From DASSUW01 sp963789005 (GTDB taxonomy: Bacteria > Actinomycetota > Thermoleophilia > Solirubrobacterales > Solirubrobacteraceae), in contig CAWBIZ010000002.1 of the NCBI GenBank assembly GCA_963789005.1, positions 124,001 through 188,000 of the forward strand: DNA of 64,000 nt, given 5' to 3'. This document shows positions 43,075 through 52,849 of the stretch, piece after piece; within the stretch, counting starts at the first letter, position 1, and each line of letters starts with the position of its first letter. Both the position numbers and the translations under genes were made by a program. A model generated the notes under the pieces. That model saw only the letters and a list, made by a program, of their open reading frames with translations. It ran no database searches and had not been told where the DNA came from.

Positions 43075-44807
43075 GTGGCGGCCGCCTCCGCGGCAGGGTG
43101 GGGCTCGAGGATGCGATCGGCGAAGCGGTCTGCGAGCGCGGCGATCGTGAGGCTCGGGTTCGGGCCGACCGGGCCCGGCATGACCGAGCCGTCGGCCACG
43201 TACAGGCCCGGGTAGCCGAACACCGCGCCGCCCGAGTCGACGACGCCCTCGGCGGGCGAGCGGCCCATCGGCGCGCCGCCGAGCGGGTGGACGGTGATCA
43301 CGCGCCGCAGGAACCAGATCGGGTTGTCGGCGAACGTGCCGCCGAGCGCATGGGAGAAGCCGCGCGAGGTCGTGCGCAGCCGGTCGAAGTACGCGCCGGA
43401 CTTCTCGCGCTTCCAGTCGAGGTCGAGGCGCCCGTTGCGCAGGAACATGCGCCCGTCCGGGACGTCGCGGCCCATGCCCAGCAGCGGAAGGCCGCCGGCG
43501 GACAGCTCCGCCGACTCCATCAGGTCGGCGATGTGGCGCGTGACGTCGGTGTCGGGCGATCCGCGCAGCCAGTTCTTGACGAGGTAGAAGGCGTTCGAGC
43601 GCCAGTTCCAGAGCGTGCGCGGGGCGGCGACGACGTGCAGGACCCAGGCGAGGTGCTGCGGGTAGCCGGCGTCCTGGAGGTAGAAGCCGCGCCCCTCGCC
43701 GCCGTCGAGCGCGTCCGGCATGCGGGCCGTGCTGGTGATCACCGGGCCGTAGCCGGGGTCGACGATCCGCGGGGTGCGCTTGCCGTCGGTCACCTCGCCG
43801 CAGTTGACCGCGAGCGTCAGCAGGTCCCCGTTGCCGCAGAAGCGCGTGCCGAGCTTGCGGCTCATGCGCGGAAACGCGCTGCGGTTGCGCAGCAGCAGGC
43901 TCGTCGAGCCCAGCGTGCCGGCGCTGAGCACCAGCCGGTCGCACGTGAGCTGCTGCAGCGGCGCCGGCCGTCCGTTCCCGTCGGACCTGCCTCGCGCAGA
44001 GCGCTCGTCGCCGCTTCGCTGGCCTGCCGCTTCGCCGAGGTCCGCGAACCCGACCGCATAGCCGCCGCCCTCGCGCGGCTCGAGCGTGCGCACGTCGGCC
44101 AGCGTGCGGATCTCCGCGCCGTGGTGCTTGGCGTGCGTCAGGTAGTTGTAGTCGAGCGTGTTCTTGGAGCCGAAGTTGCAGCCGACGTCGCACTCGCCGC
44201 ACAGCTGGCAGGTGACGCGGTCGCGGTCGTGGAGGTTGCGGATCTCCTCCTCGATCTTCTGCCCGGGGACCGGCCGCTGCCCCTCGTTGGCGAACGTCAC
44301 CGCCAGCGGCGGCAGGAACCACTCCAGCCCGTTGCGCTCGGCCGCGAGCTTGAACGCGATCGTCTTCGGCGTGCCCGCGTACGGCTCGTGCTCGAACGGG
44401 TATCGCTGGACGCCGATCATCCGCTCGACGCGGTCGTAGTGCGGGTCGAGGTCGGCGCGCGTCACCGGCCAGTGCTCGTAGCCGCCGTCGGCGAGATCCT
44501 CCTCGACGAACCAGCGCTCGTCCTTGCGCAGGAACACGTTGGCGTAGATCAGCGAGCCGCCGCCGAGGCCGGCCGAGACGAGCGCGTCGATCCCGCGGAA
44601 CGACCAGTAGTGGTACATCCCGGTGAGCCCGCGCTCCGGGTTCCAGAAGCTCTCGCGCGCGCGCCGCGGGCTGCGGGTGAACGAGCCCGGGGGATAGGGG
44701 CGGCCGCGCTCGAGCACGCACACGCGCTGGCCTGCCTCCGCCAGCCGGTACGCCATCACCGAGCCTCCGAAGCCCGAGCCGACGATGATGGCGTCGTAGT
44801 GGCTCAT
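43071..44807 (-). CDS. GMC-family oxidoreductase (cholesterol-oxidase-like) with Cys-rich motif
   Basis: A 578-residue flavoprotein from ATG 44807. The FAD Rossmann motif IIVGSGFGGSVMAYRLAEAG is at residues 7-26 and the C-terminal active-site region reads VITVHPLGGAPMG and GPNPSLTIAALADR. CQLCGECDVGC (C200, 203, 206, 210) resembles a [4Fe-4S] ligand set and is found in this GMC subgroup. Residues 263-274 (RSGDERSARGR) are encoded by a 35-bp repeat shared with the DyP gene. The family oxidises alcohols such as sterols. First gene of the run ending at 39634; no signal peptide. Confidence 0.88.
   Translation of the reverse strand: MSHYDAIIVGSGFGGSVMAYRLAEAGQRVCVLERGRPYPPGSFTRSPRRARESFWNPERGLTGMYHYWSFRGIDALVSAGLGGGSLIYANVFLRKDERWFVEEDLADGGYEHWPVTRADLDPHYDRVERMIGVQRYPFEHEPYAGTPKTIAFKLAAERNGLEWFLPPLAVTFANEGQRPVPGQKIEEEIRNLHDRDRVTCQLCGECDVGCNFGSKNTLDYNYLTHAKHHGAEIRTLADVRTLEPREGGGYAVGFADLGEAAGQRSGDERSARGRSDGNGRPAPLQQLTCDRLVLSAGTLGSTSLLLRNRSAFPRMSRKLGTRFCGNGDLLTLAVNCGEVTDGKRTPRIVDPGYGPVITSTARMPDALDGGEGRGFYLQDAGYPQHLAWVLHVVAAPRTLWNWRSNAFYLVKNWLRGSPDTDVTRHIADLMESAELSAGGLPLLGMGRDVPDGRMFLRNGRLDLDWKREKSGAYFDRLRTTSRGFSHALGGTFADNPIWFLRRVITVHPLGGAPMGRSPAEGVVDSGGAVFGYPGLYVADGSVMPGPVGPNPSLTIAALADRFADRILEPHPAAEAAAT
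43986..44020. repeat. 35-bp dispersed repeat, copy 2, inside the GMC oxidoreductase gene
   Basis: Differs from the 31934-31968 copy at only two positions, has the same orientation relative to the coding strand and is read in the same frame, giving RSGDERSARGR at residues 264-274, just before the strand LTCDRLVLSAGTLGS. Confidence 0.8.
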
Positions 44808-44826
44808 CTTGGCGCAACCGTAACCG

Positions 44827-46128
44827 CTACAGGCGCGTGCGGCCACCCGTCGAAGTGACGGGGAACACGTCGAGGTCGAGGGCCACGACGGCGAGGTCGG
44901 CGAACAGCGCCGCGCGCGCCAGGTCCTCGTGCCGGTAGGGCCCGCCGTCGCGGCGGTCGAGCAGCGACAGCACGCCGATCGTCTTGCCCTCGCGCACCAG
45001 CGGCGTGACGAGCATCGTGTACGGCACGTAGCCCGTCTTGGCGGCGACCTGGGCGGCGAAGCGCGGGTCGCTGCGGCACTCGGGCACGACGACCGCCTCG
45101 CCGCTTGCCACGACAGCGCCTGAGAGCCCGGCGCCCGGCGGCAGCCGCAGGCCGACGACCTCGGCGGCGCCGGCTCCCCAGGCCGCCTCGTAGATGAGGT
45201 CGCCCGATGCGGGCTCGGTGAGCGCGATCGAAGCGGCCGCCGCCTCGAACATGCCGGCGGCGGTGCGCACGATCGCCTCGATCACGCGGCGGTGCACGGG
45301 CGCGCGCCCGAGGCTCTGGGCCAGCGACTCGCCGCCTCGATCGCTGATCGGCACGCCGATCGCCTCGGCGAACGCGGTCGCCGACGGGATGCGCATCTCG
45401 GGCAGCATCTCCAGGCCGCCGACCAGTGCCTCGCGCAGCTCGGGCGGCAGCTCGGGAGCCACCTTGTCGATCTTCAGCGTGTCGCCGTAGCGCGGCGGTG
45501 CCCCGATCATCAGCGTCCACAGCGTCGCCGCCAGGCTGAAGATGTCCGAGGCGGCCGACACGGTGCCGCCCGCGAACACCTCGGGCGCCATGTACCGCGG
45601 CGTGCCGACCGCGATCGTGCCCTGGATCTCGTCGCTCCCGATCGCGCGCGCCACGCCGAAGTCGACGAGCACGACGCCGTCGTCGGCGAGGATCATGTTC
45701 TGCGGCTTCACGTCGCGGTGCACGATCTGCTGCTCGTGCACGTACTGGAGCGCCTCGCAGGTGTGCTTGGCGTAGTCGATCGCGTCCGTGGGCGGCAGGC
45801 CGGGCGCCCCGCGCTCCTTGAGCTGGGCGCCGAGGTCGGTCCCGCGCACGAGGTCCATGACGATGTAGAGCCCTTCCTCGTCCTGGGAGTGGTCGAGCAC
45901 CTTGACCACGCGCGGGTGGCTGAGGCTGGCCAGCAGCCTCGCTTCGATCTCGAAGCGGGCGGCGTGCTGGACGTCGAGCAGCCGCTTGATCGCCACCTCG
46001 CCGCCGCCCTGGCGGTCGATCGCGCGGTAGACGGCGCCCATCGCGCCGCTCGAGATCGGCGCCACGATCTCGTAGCGGCCGCTGAAGATCGCCCCGCCGG
46101 GAGCCGTGGCGCTCGAGTCGTCCGTCAC
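44827..46128 (-). CDS. Ser/Thr protein kinase with C-terminal GAF domain
   Basis: A 433-residue protein, GTG 46128. Kinase residues 16-275: glycine loop ISSGAMGAVYRA, VAIKRL lysine, HRDVKPQN catalytic loop, VDFGVAR and MAPEVF, all consistent with activity. The remaining 160 residues form a GAF domain: VIEAIVRTAAGMFEAAAAS and then AVVVPECRSDPRF and VTPLVREGKTIGVLSLLD, as in phytochrome/small-ligand sensors. No membrane span, so a soluble kinase gated by a ligand or redox signal. It ends 19 bases before the GMC start. Confidence 0.93.
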   Translation of the reverse strand: MTDDSSATAPGGAIFSGRYEIVAPISSGAMGAVYRAIDRQGGGEVAIKRLLDVQHAARFEIEARLLASLSHPRVVKVLDHSQDEEGLYIVMDLVRGTDLGAQLKERGAPGLPPTDAIDYAKHTCEALQYVHEQQIVHRDVKPQNMILADDGVVLVDFGVARAIGSDEIQGTIAVGTPRYMAPEVFAGGTVSAASDIFSLAATLWTLMIGAPPRYGDTLKIDKVAPELPPELREALVGGLEMLPEMRIPSATAFAEAIGVPISDRGGESLAQSLGRAPVHRRVIEAIVRTAAGMFEAAAASIALTEPASGDLIYEAAWGAGAAEVVGLRLPPGAGLSGAVVASGEAVVVPECRSDPRFAAQVAAKTGYVPYTMLVTPLVREGKTIGVLSLLDRRDGGPYRHEDLARAALFADLAVVALDLDVFPVTSTGGRTRL

Positions 46129-46144
46129 CGGCGGGCGACCCTCC

Positions 46145-46984
46145 TCAAGCGGCGGCGGCGAGGCGCGCCGGAACCGGCCGGCCGAGCGCCTGCAGCATCT
46201 CCGTCAGCAGGGCGCGGGCGGTGGGCGGCCGGTCGTCCGGGTCCTTGGCCATGCCCAGGGCGATCGCCGCGTCGAGCTGGGGCGGCAGCTCGGGCCTCCG
46301 CTCGTGCAGGCTCGGCGGCGGGTCGACGACGTGGGCGTACATCACCGCGGCGTCGGTGGCGCGCGGGAACGGGACGTCGCCCGTGAGCGTCTCGATGGCG
46401 AGGCAGGTGAAGGCGTAGATGTCGGCCGGCGTGCCGACCCCCTCGGCCTCGAGGTGCTCGGGCGCCATGTAGTCGAGCGTGCCCAGCACCTGGCCGGGCA
46501 GCGTGAGCGCGGCGCCGTCCGGGTCGCGAGCGAGCCCGAAGTCGCCCAGGTAGGCGTGGTAGCCGGGGTCGATGAGCACATTGGCGGGCTTGATGTCGCG
46601 ATGGACGATGCCGGCCGCGTGCGCGGTGTCGACGGCCTCGGCGACCGCGGCGAGGATCCGCATCGCGACGTCGAGCTCGAGCGGGCCCTGCAGGACCAGC
46701 TGCTTGAGCGTGCTGGCCACCAGGCGGGTGGCGATGTAGAGGTCGCCGTCGATCTCGCCCATCCCGTAGATGGGCACCACGTGCGGGTGGCGGAGGGCGG
46801 CGAGCAGCGAGCCTTCGCGGCGGAACCGCTCGCGGTAGACGGGATCGATGCCGACGTCGTCGCGCAGCACCTTGAGCGCGACCGCACGGCCCGTCCGCGT
46901 GTCGGTCGCGAGGTACACCACTCCCGTCCGCCCGACGCCGACGATCCCCTCGATCCTGTAATAGCCGAGCTGTGGCCTGTCCAT
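46145..46984 (-). CDS. Ser/Thr protein kinase, minimal soluble
   Basis: A 279-residue single-domain kinase from ATG 46984. Motifs: IVGVGRTGVVYLA, VALKVL, HRDIKPAN, GDFGLAR, MAPEHL. It lacks the transmembrane and PASTA regions of PknB. The domain ends at residue about 270 with no sensor region. It is divergent from the next kinase over 122 bases (46985-47106) with no visible palindrome, and 16 bases upstream of the GAF kinase, likely in one operon with it. Confidence 0.93.
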   Translation of the reverse strand: MDRPQLGYYRIEGIVGVGRTGVVYLATDTRTGRAVALKVLRDDVGIDPVYRERFRREGSLLAALRHPHVVPIYGMGEIDGDLYIATRLVASTLKQLVLQGPLELDVAMRILAAVAEAVDTAHAAGIVHRDIKPANVLIDPGYHAYLGDFGLARDPDGAALTLPGQVLGTLDYMAPEHLEAEGVGTPADIYAFTCLAIETLTGDVPFPRATDAAVMYAHVVDPPPSLHERRPELPPQLDAAIALGMAKDPDDRPPTARALLTEMLQALGRPVPARLAAAA

Positions 46985-47106
46985 AAGCGAGATCTGCGCA
47001 AGTCTCGCCGCTGGACTCGATGCGCGCAAGTGGACGAGCGTCCAGGTGGCGGTTCACACCGAACGCCGGTGGATCTGGCCTTCGCGGGTATTCTTGGCGC
47101 CGCCGC

Positions 47107-47940
<834 letters not shown>

Positions 47941-47992
47941 CGCCCGCCCGGTAGCTCGCCCGCCGGCGTGGCGGTAGGGTCGCGCCGAGGCC

Positions 47993-50431
47993 GTGGACAC
48001 GCAGCGGATCGGAACCTATGAGGTCGTTCGAACGCTCGCGCGCGGAGGCATGGGCGTGGTGTATCTCGCCCGCCAGGCCGCGCTCGACCGCGAGGTGGCC
48101 CTCAAGCGGCTCGACTTCGACCGCGACGCGCTGCTCGCCCAGCGATTCGTGCGCGAGGCCCGCCTGGCGGCGGCATTGGATCACCCGAACGTGGTCACCG
48201 TCTTCGACTTCTTCGAGTACGACGGGGTGCCCTACATCGCGATGGAGTACGTCGCCGGCGGCTCCCTGCGCCCGTTCGTCGGCAGGCTCGCCTTGCCGCA
48301 GGTCTTCCGCGTCCTCGAGGGAGTGCTCACCGGCCTCGGCCATGCGGAGGAGCGCGGCGTCGCCCACCGCGATCTCAAGCCCGAGAACATCCTGCTCACG
48401 CCTCGCGGCGGCATCAAGCTCGCCGACTTCGGGATCGCGCGCGCGTACAACGCCGTCACAGCCCCGCTGACGAGCACCGGGAGCGCGATCGGGACGCCCG
48501 CGTACATGTCGCCGGAGCAGGCGCAAAGCCAGCCGCTGGGCCCGTACACCGACGTCTACGCGGTCGGCGTGATCGCCTACGAGCTCCTGGCCGGCCGGCA
48601 GCCGTTCGAGGGCACGACGCCGGTGGCGGTGCTCTACCAGCACGTCCACACGCCTCCGCCGCCGCTCACCGACCATGCCCCGGACGTCCCGTCGAGGGTG
48701 CGCGAGTGGGTGAACTGGCTGCTCGCCAAGGACCCGTCGAGGCGACCGGCGTCGGCGACGGCCGCATGGGAGGCGCTCGAGGAGATCGCCGTCGACGGGC
48801 TCGGACCGTACTGGCGGCGTGCCGGTGGGATCGCCGCTCCACCGCGGGCGCCCGACGACGACCCACCTGTCGCCGCCGCTGCCGGGACCACCGCCGACTC
48901 CCCGCCGCCGGCGCCGACGGTGGTCGAGCCGGACCGCCGGACCGCGACGGCGAGGCCGCGCGACGGGATCTCGCGCCGCGGGGTCGCCGCGGCCGCGGCC
49001 GTGACCGTGACGGCTGCCCTCCTCGCGCTCGTCCTGCTCCGCCCCGACGACGACCCCCGCTCGCCGGCGTCGCGTACCGTGACGCCGTTCGACTTCGACG
49101 GCGACGGGCGCGAGGAGCTCGTGCTCGCGCTGCCCGGGTCGGCACGGCGCGGCGCGGGCGTGGGGAGCGGCGTCGTGCTCGTGCATGAAGGCCCCGGCGC
49201 CAGCGAGTCGGCGGTGATCACGGCCGCCGACGTCGGGGTGCCGGGGCCGTTCCGCGACAGCGACCGGTTCGGCGCCGGGCTCGCCAGCGCCGACTTCGAC
49301 AGCGACGGCCGGGCCGACCTCGCGATCGGCGCGCCGGGACGCGAGCTCGTGGCGCTGGCGTACGGGACGCCGGCGGGGCTCGACGGAGGGCGGAACCAGC
49401 GCATCGACGCGACGGCCACGCGCCTGCCTCCCGGGGGCGGCCGGTACGGGCTGGGCCTCGCCGCTGGGGACCTCGACGGCAACGGCTTCGGCGATCTCGT
49501 GATCGGGACGCCCGGGCGGTCGCCCGCACGGCCGGGTGACGGAGTGCTGCAGATCATCTTCGGCTCGCCCGCGGGCCTTGACGTCTCGCGCGCCAGGACG
49601 ATCCCGCCGCCGGGAGAGCCGCTGGCCGACTTCGGCAACCGCGTGCGGGTCGGTGACATCGACGACGACGGCCACATCGATGTCATCGCCGGCGCCCCGG
49701 ATCGGCTGAGCGCGGAGGAGTCCGGGCACCTGGCGTACTGTCCGGGCACGCGGCGCGGCCCGACCCGCTGCGAGCGACTCGGCATCACGGCCGACGGCGG
49801 GACCTCGTCGCTCGCGATCGCCGACGTCAACGGCGACGGCTACGAGGACATCGTCCAGGGGGACGGCACCGGGGAGCCGGACGACGGAGGGGAGGTCCGC
49901 CTCTGGCGCGGCGGGCCACGCGGACCGAGCACCCGGCCGACTGTGATCGACCAGGACTCGCCGAACGTCCGTGGCGTCGACGAGCCGGGCGACGGCTTCG
50001 GCACGATCGTCGACGTCGGCGACGTCGACTCGGACGGCTTCGCGGACATGGTCGTCGCGGCGCCGTACAAGCGCCGCGGCGCGGGGGCGGTGACGATCAT
50101 CCGCGGCGGCCGGCGCGGCTATGCGCTGACCGGCAGCAGCACGTGGGACCGGGGCCAGCCCGGTGTGCCGGGAGACGACCTACCGAACGACGGCTTCGGC
50201 TCGGCGCTCGGGCTGCTGCGCCTGACCGCCGACGACCGCCTCGACCTCGTCGTGATCTCGGGCGGCGCGGCGCGCCTCGGCGACGCCGTGACGCTGATCG
50301 AGGGCGACGTCGGCGTGTTCGCCCCTTCCGAGGCGCGCGCCTCACGGCTGCGGCTGGCGGACCAGGTCGAGCCGGTAGGGATCGAGTCCCTGCGGATCGG
50401 CCGCCCTGGCCGCCAGCCGTCACCTCACTGA
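47993..50431 (+). CDS. Receptor-type Ser/Thr kinase with extracellular FG-GAP (integrin-like) propeller
   Basis: An 812-residue protein from GTG 47993. Kinase residues 8-265 are complete: LARGGMGVVYLA, VALKRL, HRDLKPEN, ADFGIAR and MSPEQ. A Pro/Ala linker leads to one membrane span near residues 329-350 (AAAAAVTVTAALLALVLL). The extracellular half has about seven FG-GAP/VCBS repeats, e.g. FGAGLASADFDSDGRADL, YGLGLAAGDLDGNGFGDL, RVRVGDIDDDGHIDVI and IVDVGDVDSDGFADMV, whose DxDxDG loops bind Ca2+ as in integrin alpha subunits. This makes a receptor kinase with an integrin-type ligand-binding propeller. It overlaps the PhoX-like gene by seven bases. Confidence 0.93.
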   Translation: MDTQRIGTYEVVRTLARGGMGVVYLARQAALDREVALKRLDFDRDALLAQRFVREARLAAALDHPNVVTVFDFFEYDGVPYIAMEYVAGGSLRPFVGRLALPQVFRVLEGVLTGLGHAEERGVAHRDLKPENILLTPRGGIKLADFGIARAYNAVTAPLTSTGSAIGTPAYMSPEQAQSQPLGPYTDVYAVGVIAYELLAGRQPFEGTTPVAVLYQHVHTPPPPLTDHAPDVPSRVREWVNWLLAKDPSRRPASATAAWEALEEIAVDGLGPYWRRAGGIAAPPRAPDDDPPVAAAAGTTADSPPPAPTVVEPDRRTATARPRDGISRRGVAAAAAVTVTAALLALVLLRPDDDPRSPASRTVTPFDFDGDGREELVLALPGSARRGAGVGSGVVLVHEGPGASESAVITAADVGVPGPFRDSDRFGAGLASADFDSDGRADLAIGAPGRELVALAYGTPAGLDGGRNQRIDATATRLPPGGGRYGLGLAAGDLDGNGFGDLVIGTPGRSPARPGDGVLQIIFGSPAGLDVSRARTIPPPGEPLADFGNRVRVGDIDDDGHIDVIAGAPDRLSAEESGHLAYCPGTRRGPTRCERLGITADGGTSSLAIADVNGDGYEDIVQGDGTGEPDDGGEVRLWRGGPRGPSTRPTVIDQDSPNVRGVDEPGDGFGTIVDVGDVDSDGFADMVVAAPYKRRGAGAVTIIRGGRRGYALTGSSTWDRGQPGVPGDDLPNDGFGSALGLLRLTADDRLDLVVISGGAARLGDAVTLIEGDVGVFAPSEARASRLRLADQVEPVGIESLRIGRPGRQPSPH

Positions 50432-51969
50432 CCGTCGTACACCGCGTCGAAGTCGTCCACCTTCATGGCCAGCAGCTGACCGAGCTCCACGTGCGCCGGG
50501 ACGGCGGCCGGCGCGTGGACCATGGCCGTGAACAGGAACCAGCCATCGCCGAGCACGTGCTTGGCGTCGATGATGCCGCTCGACTCCTCGTTGTCGGTGA
50601 TGAAGCGGGAGGCCCCGGGGGCGAACTGCTCGGGGTCGAACGAGGCCACCACACCGCGGGCGCCGGTGCGCGTGTCGTAGGCCACGATCCGGGCGACGTG
50701 CGGGCCCCTGCCGGGGTCCTCCTGGATCAGCAGGTTGCCGTGGCGATCGAGCGCGACGTTGTCCGGCTTGTTCAGGTACGGCGCCTCCGTGCCGTCGAGC
50801 AGCAACTCGATCGTGCCGCCGAGGCGGGGGTGCTCGATGTCCTCGAACGTGAGCTTCCACAGCCCGCCGCCATCGCGCGGGATCGTCGGGTCCGTCCGCG
50901 TCCGGTCGCCCCCCTCGGTGGTGACGAAGTAGAGGACGTCCGGATGTCGCGGATCCCAGGCGCCGTCCTCGATCCGGTTGAGCGTGAGCCCGTCGGCCGC
51001 CGCCTCGACCTGCTGGCGAAGGCCCGACTGGTCCCAGTCGACCTCCGCGAGCCCGAACTCGACCGGCGTGCCGGTGCCGTACTTGGCGCGGAACTGGGGA
51101 TCGGTCCGGACGGTCTCGTCCGCCAGGTCGAGCACTGACGTGACGCCGTTCGTGAGGCCCGCACGGTCGAACGCGTTGCCGCGGCTGCGCTTGACGCCTT
51201 CGTAGATCCGCAGCTGGCCGAACGCGGTGTCCTCGGTCCCGATCGTCACCGTCGTGTCCGACCGGTTGTACGCCGGCATGGTGTTCTCCCACGAGAAGAG
51301 CCCGAGGCGCGGCAGCTGCTCGGTGGTGCCGTCCTCGAGCACGCCAAAGACGCGGCCCTCGTTGCCGTTTTCCTCGTTGGCGAAGTAGATGCGGCCGTCG
51401 TAGCCGCGATGGCTGTGACGGCTCTCGAACTGCCGCGGGACGCTGAGCGTCGCCGAGCAGAAGCGCGCGAACGCGTCGCCATGCGGCGCGAACGTGTCGC
51501 CGGGGAGACGCGGGTTCGCGCCGCCGGCGGGCCCTGTGGCCTGGTAGCGCTGGCCGACGTAGTCCCAGTACTGCACGCCAGGATTGATCAGGTCCTCGCC
51601 GGTCTCGACCTCGAGGGTCCGGCGGTTGATCCCGAGCTTCGAGACGTACGCCCCCTTCTGGCCATGCCGCCGGGTCGTCCCGGTGAGCGCGTTGAACTCG
51701 TGGTTCATGTACAGCGTGAACTGGTTGTGCCCCGCACGTTGGGCGCCGAGCCCGTCCGGCATTCCGTCGAGCTCGTAGCCGTTGGACGCGGCGCCGTCGT
51801 CGACCGTGAGCAGCGACGAGATGCGGACGCCGTCGGCAGCCGGGATCACGTACGGCGGCGTGGTCGTGCTGGGGCCCGTCGACGTGGCCGGGCGTGAGTC
51901 GGCGAACGCGGGGGTGGCCGCGGCGGCGACCAGCGGGACGGCCAGGGCCGCCATGCGACGTCGGTGCAT
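50425..51969 (-). CDS. Secreted PhoX-like (DUF839) protein
   Basis: A 514-residue exported protein with signal MHRRRMAALAVPLVAAAATPAFA; the RRR gives a weak Tat resemblance. The body is a beta-propeller-like domain of the PhoX/DUF839 family: NQFTLYMNHEFNALTGT, GRIYFANEENGNEGRVFG, EDTAFGQLRIYEGVKRSRG and DGLTLNRIEDGAWDP. The last includes the Arg-Glu-Asp-Asp region that in PhoX coordinates metals. PhoX is a Ca/Fe alkaline phosphatase; phosphatase activity is likely but not certain, as many DUF839 proteins are uncharacterised. Divergent from the FHA-HTH gene. Confidence 0.83.
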   Translation of the reverse strand: MHRRRMAALAVPLVAAAATPAFADSRPATSTGPSTTTPPYVIPAADGVRISSLLTVDDGAASNGYELDGMPDGLGAQRAGHNQFTLYMNHEFNALTGTTRRHGQKGAYVSKLGINRRTLEVETGEDLINPGVQYWDYVGQRYQATGPAGGANPRLPGDTFAPHGDAFARFCSATLSVPRQFESRHSHRGYDGRIYFANEENGNEGRVFGVLEDGTTEQLPRLGLFSWENTMPAYNRSDTTVTIGTEDTAFGQLRIYEGVKRSRGNAFDRAGLTNGVTSVLDLADETVRTDPQFRAKYGTGTPVEFGLAEVDWDQSGLRQQVEAAADGLTLNRIEDGAWDPRHPDVLYFVTTEGGDRTRTDPTIPRDGGGLWKLTFEDIEHPRLGGTIELLLDGTEAPYLNKPDNVALDRHGNLLIQEDPGRGPHVARIVAYDTRTGARGVVASFDPEQFAPGASRFITDNEESSGIIDAKHVLGDGWFLFTAMVHAPAAVPAHVELGQLLAMKVDDFDAVYDGQ

Positions 51970-52054
51970 ATGGACCTCCGGTGACGGAGAGAGGATCGGA
52001 GCCAGACCGTACCTCTTCCGACGCCCGGTGAACCATGCCCCAAAGGTCGGAAAC

Positions 52055-52075
52055 CGCTACCACTTTGCGGTAGCG
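52055..52075. promoter_or_regulatory. Inverted repeat before the FHA-HTH gene
   Basis: CGCTACC-(7)-GGTAGCG ends seven bases before GTG 52083. It lies in the divergent region with the PhoX-like gene (51970-52082) and could be an autoregulatory operator of the FHA-HTH protein or a leader hairpin. Confidence 0.5.
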
Positions 52076-52082
52076 TTGCGCC

Positions 52083-52748
52083 GTGAAGGCGCTACCGGCC
52101 GCGCTTCGGACGGTCTCGGCGACCGAGCTCGCCGAGCGCTTGGCGACCGAGCGCCGCGGGGTGCCGTTCCTCGTCTATCTCGACGCGGGCCGGCGGCAGC
52201 GGATCGTGGAGCTCAGCGCCGATGTCGGCAGCCTGAGCATCGGCCGCGAGCCGCGCAGCGACGTCTCCCTCGCCTGGGACACCGAGGTCTCGCGCGCGCA
52301 TGCGGTGCTCGACCGCGTTGGCGACTCGTGGACCCTGCTCGACGACGGGCTCTCGCGCAACGGCTCGTACGTCAACGGGCAGCGCGTCCACGGCCGGCGG
52401 CGGCTCGAGGGCGGCGACGCCATCACCATCGGGGGCACGCTGCTCGTGTTCGTGGCCGCGGGCGCTGCGGTGGCCACCACGACGACGACGCGGTACCCGA
52501 CCGTGCCCGACCTCACCGCCGCGCAGCGCCGCGTCCTCGTGGCGCTCTGCACCCCGGCGCTGGCTCGGGCGTTCGCGGCTCCGGCCTCCAACGCCGAGAT
52601 CGCGGCCGAGCTGTTCGTCACGGTCGACACGGTCAAGAGCCACCTGCACGCGATGTTCGAGCTGTTCGGGATCGACGGGATGCCGCAGAACCGCAAGCGC
52701 GCCGAGCTCGTCCGGCTCGCGCTCGAGCGCGGCGTGCTGTTCGGCTAG
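52083..52748 (+). CDS. FHA-domain protein with C-terminal LuxR-like HTH
   Basis: A 221-residue protein from GTG 52083. The FHA fold is at residues about 40-120: LSIGREPRSDVSL, VSRAHAVL and LSRNGSYVNGQRV are the phosphothreonine-binding loops (GR, SxxH, N). The C-terminus NAEIAAELFVTVDTVKSHLH is a LuxR/GerE-type recognition helix region. The combination couples phosphopeptide recognition to DNA binding, and four Ser/Thr kinases precede it, so it may be their output. A weak GTCCGC-cacga-GCGGAC stem follows at 52759-52775. Confidence 0.88.
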   Translation: MKALPAALRTVSATELAERLATERRGVPFLVYLDAGRRQRIVELSADVGSLSIGREPRSDVSLAWDTEVSRAHAVLDRVGDSWTLLDDGLSRNGSYVNGQRVHGRRRLEGGDAITIGGTLLVFVAAGAAVATTTTTRYPTVPDLTAAQRRVLVALCTPALARAFAAPASNAEIAAELFVTVDTVKSHLHAMFELFGIDGMPQNRKRAELVRLALERGVLFG

Positions 52749-52849
52749 GGCATGGGAGTCCGCCACGAGCGGACGGATCTCACAGAGTGAGCCTCATACG
52801 CTGGATCTGCGTCCCCACGCACCCGAACACCGGAAAGGCTCCCCGAACC

